Assembly (NCBI GenBank): GCA_000751295.2
Contig: CCMO02000001.1
Location: forward strand, 1,537,501 to 1,601,500
Direction: 5' to 3'
DNA length: 64,000 nucleotides
Source: a bacterium YEK0313
Lineage (GTDB): Bacteria > Pseudomonadota > Alphaproteobacteria > Rhizobiales > Phreatobacteraceae
Shown: piece by piece, positions 60,748 to 64,000 of the stretch
How the letters are laid out: each line of letters begins with the position of its first letter
Numbering within the stretch: the stretch's first letter is position 1
Program-made: the position numbers and the translations under genes
The notes under the pieces: model-generated
What the model was told of the DNA's origin: nothing
The model's input: the letters and a program-made list of their open reading frames with translations, nothing else
Database searches by the model: none

Positions 60748-62025
60748 CTATTCCGCCGCGACCCGTGGCTGGGCGCCCGTCGCCCCCGATTCGGTGATCG
60801 CTGCGATCCGGCTTTCGTCGAGCTTGAGGACGTCGCGCAGGATCTCTTCGGTATGCTCGCCGAGCAGCGGCGAGCGCTTCACCTCGGTCGGGCTGTTCGA
60901 CAGCTTGATCGGATTGCCGACCGAGAGATATTTGCCGCGCTTGGGATGATCGACCTCCACCACGGTGCCGGTCTCGCGCAGCGACTTCTCCTCGGCGATC
61001 TCCTTCATCGACAGGATCGGGCCGCAGGGGATGTCGTATTTGTTGAGCTCGTCCATGGCCTCGAACTTGGTCTTGGTCATGGTCCACTGCTCGATGCGGC
61101 CGAAGATCTCATTGAGCCGCGGCAGGCGCGCCGGCGGGGTTGCATAGTTCGGGTCGGTCTTCCAGCCGGGCTCGCCGATGACGTCGCAGATCGCCTCCCA
61201 GACCGGCGCCTGGGTGATGAAGTAGATATAGGCGTTGGGATCGGTCTCCCAGCCCTTGCACTTCAGGATGCGGCCGGGCTGGCCACCGCCGGAATCGTTG
61301 CCCGCACGCGGCACGGCATCGCCGAACGGCACGCCCTCGCCGAACTGGCTGTATTCCTTCAGCGGGCCATGGGCGAGGCGCTGCTGGTCGCGCAGCTTGA
61401 CGCGGCAGAGGTTGAGCACACCGTCCTGCATGGCGCAGTCGACCTTCTGGCCAAGGCCCGAATGGGTGCGGTGATAGAGCGCCGTGACGATACCCAGCGC
61501 CAGGTGCAGGCCGGTGCCGGAATCGCCGATCTGCGCGCCGGTCACCAGCGGTACCTGATCGCGGAAGCCGGTGGTCGAGGCCGCACCGCCCGCGCACTGG
61601 GCGACGTTCTCATAGACCTTGCAGTCTTCGTAGGGCCCGGGACCGAAACCCTTCACCGAGGCGACGATCAGGCGCGGATTGACCTCGTGCAGCTTCTTCC
61701 AGGTGAGCCCCATGCGATCGAGCACGCCGGGGGCGAAATTCTCGACCAGCACGTCGCAGATCTTCACCATCTCCCAGAGCACTTCCATGCCCTTGGGATT
61801 CTTGGTGTCGAGCGTGATCGACCGCTTGTTGTGGTTCAGCATGGTGAAATAGAGGCTGTCGGCGTCGGGCACGTCGCGCAGCTGGCCGCGCGTGATGTCG
61901 CCGGAGCCCGGCCGCTCCACCTTGATCACGTCCGCGCCGAACCAGGCGAGCAGCTGGGTGCAGGTCGGTCCGGACTGGACATGGGTGAAATCAAGGATTC
62001 TGACGCCTTCGAGGGCCTTGGTCAT
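60748..62025 (-). CDS. frc: Formyl-CoA:oxalate CoA-transferase
   Basis: This 425-residue class III CoA-transferase moves CoA from formyl-CoA to oxalate, giving oxalyl-CoA. The start KALEGVRILDFTHVQSGPTC and the catalytic Asp168 in VTGAQIGDSGTGLHLAL match Frc of Oxalobacter type. VDCAMQDGVLNLCRVKLRDQ and the Gly-rich GNDSGGGQPGRIL are also Frc-like. GGGAGGA precedes the ATG. It follows oxc by 39 bases, and a terminator ends the pair. Confidence 0.96.
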   Translation of the reverse strand: MTKALEGVRILDFTHVQSGPTCTQLLAWFGADVIKVERPGSGDITRGQLRDVPDADSLYFTMLNHNKRSITLDTKNPKGMEVLWEMVKICDVLVENFAPGVLDRMGLTWKKLHEVNPRLIVASVKGFGPGPYEDCKVYENVAQCAGGAASTTGFRDQVPLVTGAQIGDSGTGLHLALGIVTALYHRTHSGLGQKVDCAMQDGVLNLCRVKLRDQQRLAHGPLKEYSQFGEGVPFGDAVPRAGNDSGGGQPGRILKCKGWETDPNAYIYFITQAPVWEAICDVIGEPGWKTDPNYATPPARLPRLNEIFGRIEQWTMTKTKFEAMDELNKYDIPCGPILSMKEIAEEKSLRETGTVVEVDHPKRGKYLSVGNPIKLSNSPTEVKRSPLLGEHTEEILRDVLKLDESRIAAITESGATGAQPRVAAE

Positions 62026-62064
62026 GCGATCCTCCCTAAACTGGATGCCTGTCGCTGATCGGTG

Positions 62065-63807
62065 TCACTTCTTGCGGAGCACGCTCTGCGGATTGAGGTT
62101 GCCGATGCGGCCGCTCTCCGAACCCGCCGCCGGGTCGATCACCGCATTGACGAGGGTCGGCTTGCCGGAATCCATCGCGGCATTGACGGCGCGGGCGAGC
62201 TCGTCGGGTGTCGTCGCCTGGACGCCGACGCCGCCGAAGGCCTCCATCATCTTGTCGTAGCGCGCGTCCTTGACGAAGACGGTGGTCGCCACGTCGCTGC
62301 CGCCGGTCGGATTGACGTCGGTGCCGCGATAGATGCCGTTATTGTTGAAGACCACCACGCAGACCGGCAGGTTGTACCGGCAGATGGTCTCGATCTCCAT
62401 GCCGGAGAATCCGAAGGCGCTGTCGCCTTCCACCGCCAGGACCGGCTTGCCGGTCTCGATCGCGGCGGCGACGGCAAAGCCCATGCCGATGCCCATCACG
62501 CCCCAGGTACCGACGTCGAGACGCTTGCGCGGCTGGTACATGTCGATGACGCCGCGGGCGAGGTCGAGCGTATTGGCGCCCTCGTTGACCAGGATCGCGT
62601 CCGGGCGCTCCTTGATGATCGTGCGCAGGGCGCCCAGCGCGCCGTGGAAATCCATCGGCGCAGTGTTCTTCATGAGCTTCGGCGCCATCTTGGCGACGTT
62701 CTCCTCGCGCTTGGCACGCACCGTCGCCACCCAGTCGGCGGGCGCCGACGGGCCGTCATGGCCGAGGCCGGCTGCGAGCGCCGCGATGCACGAGCCGATA
62801 TCGCCGACGACCGGCGCGACGATCTCGACATTGCTGTCCATTTCCTTCGGCTCGATGTCGATCTGGATGAAGCGCTTGGAGCCGGGCTCGCCCCAGGTCT
62901 TGCCCTTGCCGTGGGACAGCAGCCAGTTGAGCCGGGCGCCGACCAGCATGACCACGTCGGCTTCCTTCAGGACCGTCGAGCGCGCCGCGCCCGCGCATTG
63001 CGGATGGGTGTCGGGCAGGAGGCCCTTGGCCATGCTCATTGGCAGGAAGGGCACGCCGGTCTTTTCGACGAAGCTGCGGATCGCCTCGTCCGCCTGGGCG
63101 TAGGCGGCGCCCTTGCCGAGAATGATCAACGGCCGCTTGGCGCTCTTCAGGACATCGAGCGCGCGCTTGACCGCGGCGGGATCCGGGATCTGCGCGGGAG
63201 CGGGATCGATCACCTTGACCAGCGATTTCGCGCCGGCCTCGGCATTCATGACCTGGGCGAACAGTTTCGCCGGCAGGTCGAGATAGACGCCGCCCGGCCG
63301 GCCGGAGACGGCGGCGCGGATGGCGCGCGCCACGCCGATGCCGATATCGGCCGCGTGCAGCACGCGGAAGGCGGCCTTGCACAGCGGCTTGGCAATGGCG
63401 AGTTGGTCCATCTCCTCGTAGTCGCCCTGCTGCAGGTCGACGATCTCGCGCTCGGACGAGCCGCTGATCAGGATCATCGGGAAGCAGTTGGTGGTCGCAT
63501 TGGCGAGCGCGGTCAGGCCGTTGAGGAAGCCGGGCGCCGAGACGGTCAGGCAGATCCCGGGCTTCTTCGTCAGGAAGCCGGCAATGGCGGCGGCGTTGCC
63601 GGCATTCTGCTCGTGGCGGAACGAGATGACGCGCATGCCCGCCGCCTGGGCCATGCGGCCGAGATCGGTGATCGGAATGCCGGGCACGCCGTAGATCGTG
63701 TCGACGCCGTTGAGCTTCAGGGCCTCGATGACCAGGTGAAAGCCGTCGGTCAGGTCCTCGACCTGCGCGTCGGCCTCGGTCGCCACCTTCAAAGTTGCCG
63801 TGCTCAT
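62065..63807 (-). CDS. oxc: Oxalyl-CoA decarboxylase
   Basis: This 580-residue thiamine-diphosphate enzyme converts oxalyl-CoA to formyl-CoA and carbon dioxide. Glu66 in VISFRHEQNAGNAAAIAG is the cofactor-activating residue. The ThDP-magnesium motif runs from EGDSAFGFSGMEIETICRYN to VFNNNGIYRGTD. The length and the paired frc gene support Oxc over other ThDP family members. It lies 71 bases after a GntR/FCD gene on the same strand, with GGAGGAA before the ATG. Confidence 0.97.
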   Translation of the reverse strand: MSTATLKVATEADAQVEDLTDGFHLVIEALKLNGVDTIYGVPGIPITDLGRMAQAAGMRVISFRHEQNAGNAAAIAGFLTKKPGICLTVSAPGFLNGLTALANATTNCFPMILISGSSEREIVDLQQGDYEEMDQLAIAKPLCKAAFRVLHAADIGIGVARAIRAAVSGRPGGVYLDLPAKLFAQVMNAEAGAKSLVKVIDPAPAQIPDPAAVKRALDVLKSAKRPLIILGKGAAYAQADEAIRSFVEKTGVPFLPMSMAKGLLPDTHPQCAGAARSTVLKEADVVMLVGARLNWLLSHGKGKTWGEPGSKRFIQIDIEPKEMDSNVEIVAPVVGDIGSCIAALAAGLGHDGPSAPADWVATVRAKREENVAKMAPKLMKNTAPMDFHGALGALRTIIKERPDAILVNEGANTLDLARGVIDMYQPRKRLDVGTWGVMGIGMGFAVAAAIETGKPVLAVEGDSAFGFSGMEIETICRYNLPVCVVVFNNNGIYRGTDVNPTGGSDVATTVFVKDARYDKMMEAFGGVGVQATTPDELARAVNAAMDSGKPTLVNAVIDPAAGSESGRIGNLNPQSVLRKK

Positions 63808-63878
63808 CTGAAGTTTCCTCCGTTGTTCTGGTCCCCGCCCTCTCGAAGGGACGGTGGTGATGGTCGGGTCCGCCCCGG

Positions 63879-64000
63879 TCAGGCGAAGAACTCGCCTCCG
63901 TGCTTTTCGACATAGGCGGCGAGCCCGAGCGTATGTTCGCGCGACAGGCGTTCGGCCGCGTCCGCATCGCCGCTCTCGATGGCGGCGATGATCGCCATAT
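63879..64000 (-). CDS. GntR-family FCD regulator, C-terminal end only
   Basis: Only the last 39 or so codons are in the window, ending at 63879. They read IIAAIESGDADAAERLSREH, then TLGLAAYVEKHGGEFFA. This matches, residue for residue in much of its length, the end of the regulator at 54973 (IIEALEQRDVALAEQRSRDH, then TLGLAAYVEEHADIFD). It is thus a paralogous FCD regulator upstream of oxc-frc on the same strand. The DNA-binding part lies outside the window. Confidence 0.85.
   Translation of the reverse strand, partial: MAIIAAIESGDADAAERLSREHTLGLAAYVEKHGGEFFA

Overview
The window is GC-rich, densely coded and free of introns, and it reads as a chromosomal segment of an alphaproteobacterium, most likely Hyphomicrobiales (Rhizobiales). 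The reasons are an rplU with a C-terminal helix-hairpin-helix extension followed by rpmA, a TIGR02302/DUF4175 envelope protein, the neighbouring pgsA and moaD, dispersed alphaproteobacterial palindromic repeats, and an oxalate/glyoxylate gene set like that of methylotrophic relatives. The species cannot be named from the sequence alone.

Layout. 1-2.7 kb: a Baeyer-Villiger-type flavin monooxygenase (running off the left edge) and a divergent AraC-type regulator. 2.7-12.3 kb: a minus-strand seven-gene transport/catabolism operon (PotD-like binding protein, amidohydrolase, two permeases, ATPase, M81 MlrC-type metallopeptidase and a second binding protein of the oligopeptide class) with a divergent LysR regulator. 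12.4-16.3 kb: a glutathione S-transferase, an aldo/keto reductase plus MFS pair, and a divergent LysR regulator. 16.4-18.4 kb: a mobile patch made of a degenerate IS481-type fragment, an orphan GIY-YIG gene with a hairpin-rich leader, and an intact IS481-type element that ends next to tRNA-Ser(CGA).

18.5-44.4 kb is mostly housekeeping and small metabolic genes: rplU-rpmA, two GNAT acetyltransferases, mog, a P1-family peptidase, a thiolase, a MarR regulator with a divergent FAD monooxygenase, a D-Ala-D-Ala carboxypeptidase, an EamA transporter, a CobW GTPase, DUF924, gluQ, an AlkA-type glycosylase, a carboxylesterase, an HNH protein, dsbB, pgsA-moaD, an MBL-fold hydrolase, TIGR02302, a frameshifted Thr/Ser dehydratase, DUF429, mtgA, an AprI/Inh protein, tandem DUF1697 genes and a methyltransferase.

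44.5-64 kb is a coherent C2-acid region. It holds a divergent SucCD-like (malate-CoA-ligase-like) pair, an IclR regulator, gcl-hyi-glxR, a PanE-like reductase, pyruvate kinase, a fumarylacetoacetase-family protein, a GntR/FCD regulator, sucC-sucD, a fused NDP-forming acyl-CoA ligase, frc, oxc and the end of a second GntR/FCD regulator. Read together: oxalate is activated to oxalyl-CoA (Frc, perhaps the ligase), then either decarboxylated (Oxc) or reduced to glyoxylate (PanE-like candidate). Glyoxylate is then condensed and reduced to glycerate (Gcl, Hyi, GlxR) and joins central metabolism near pyruvate kinase. The reductive branch is inference; the individual enzyme families are well supported.
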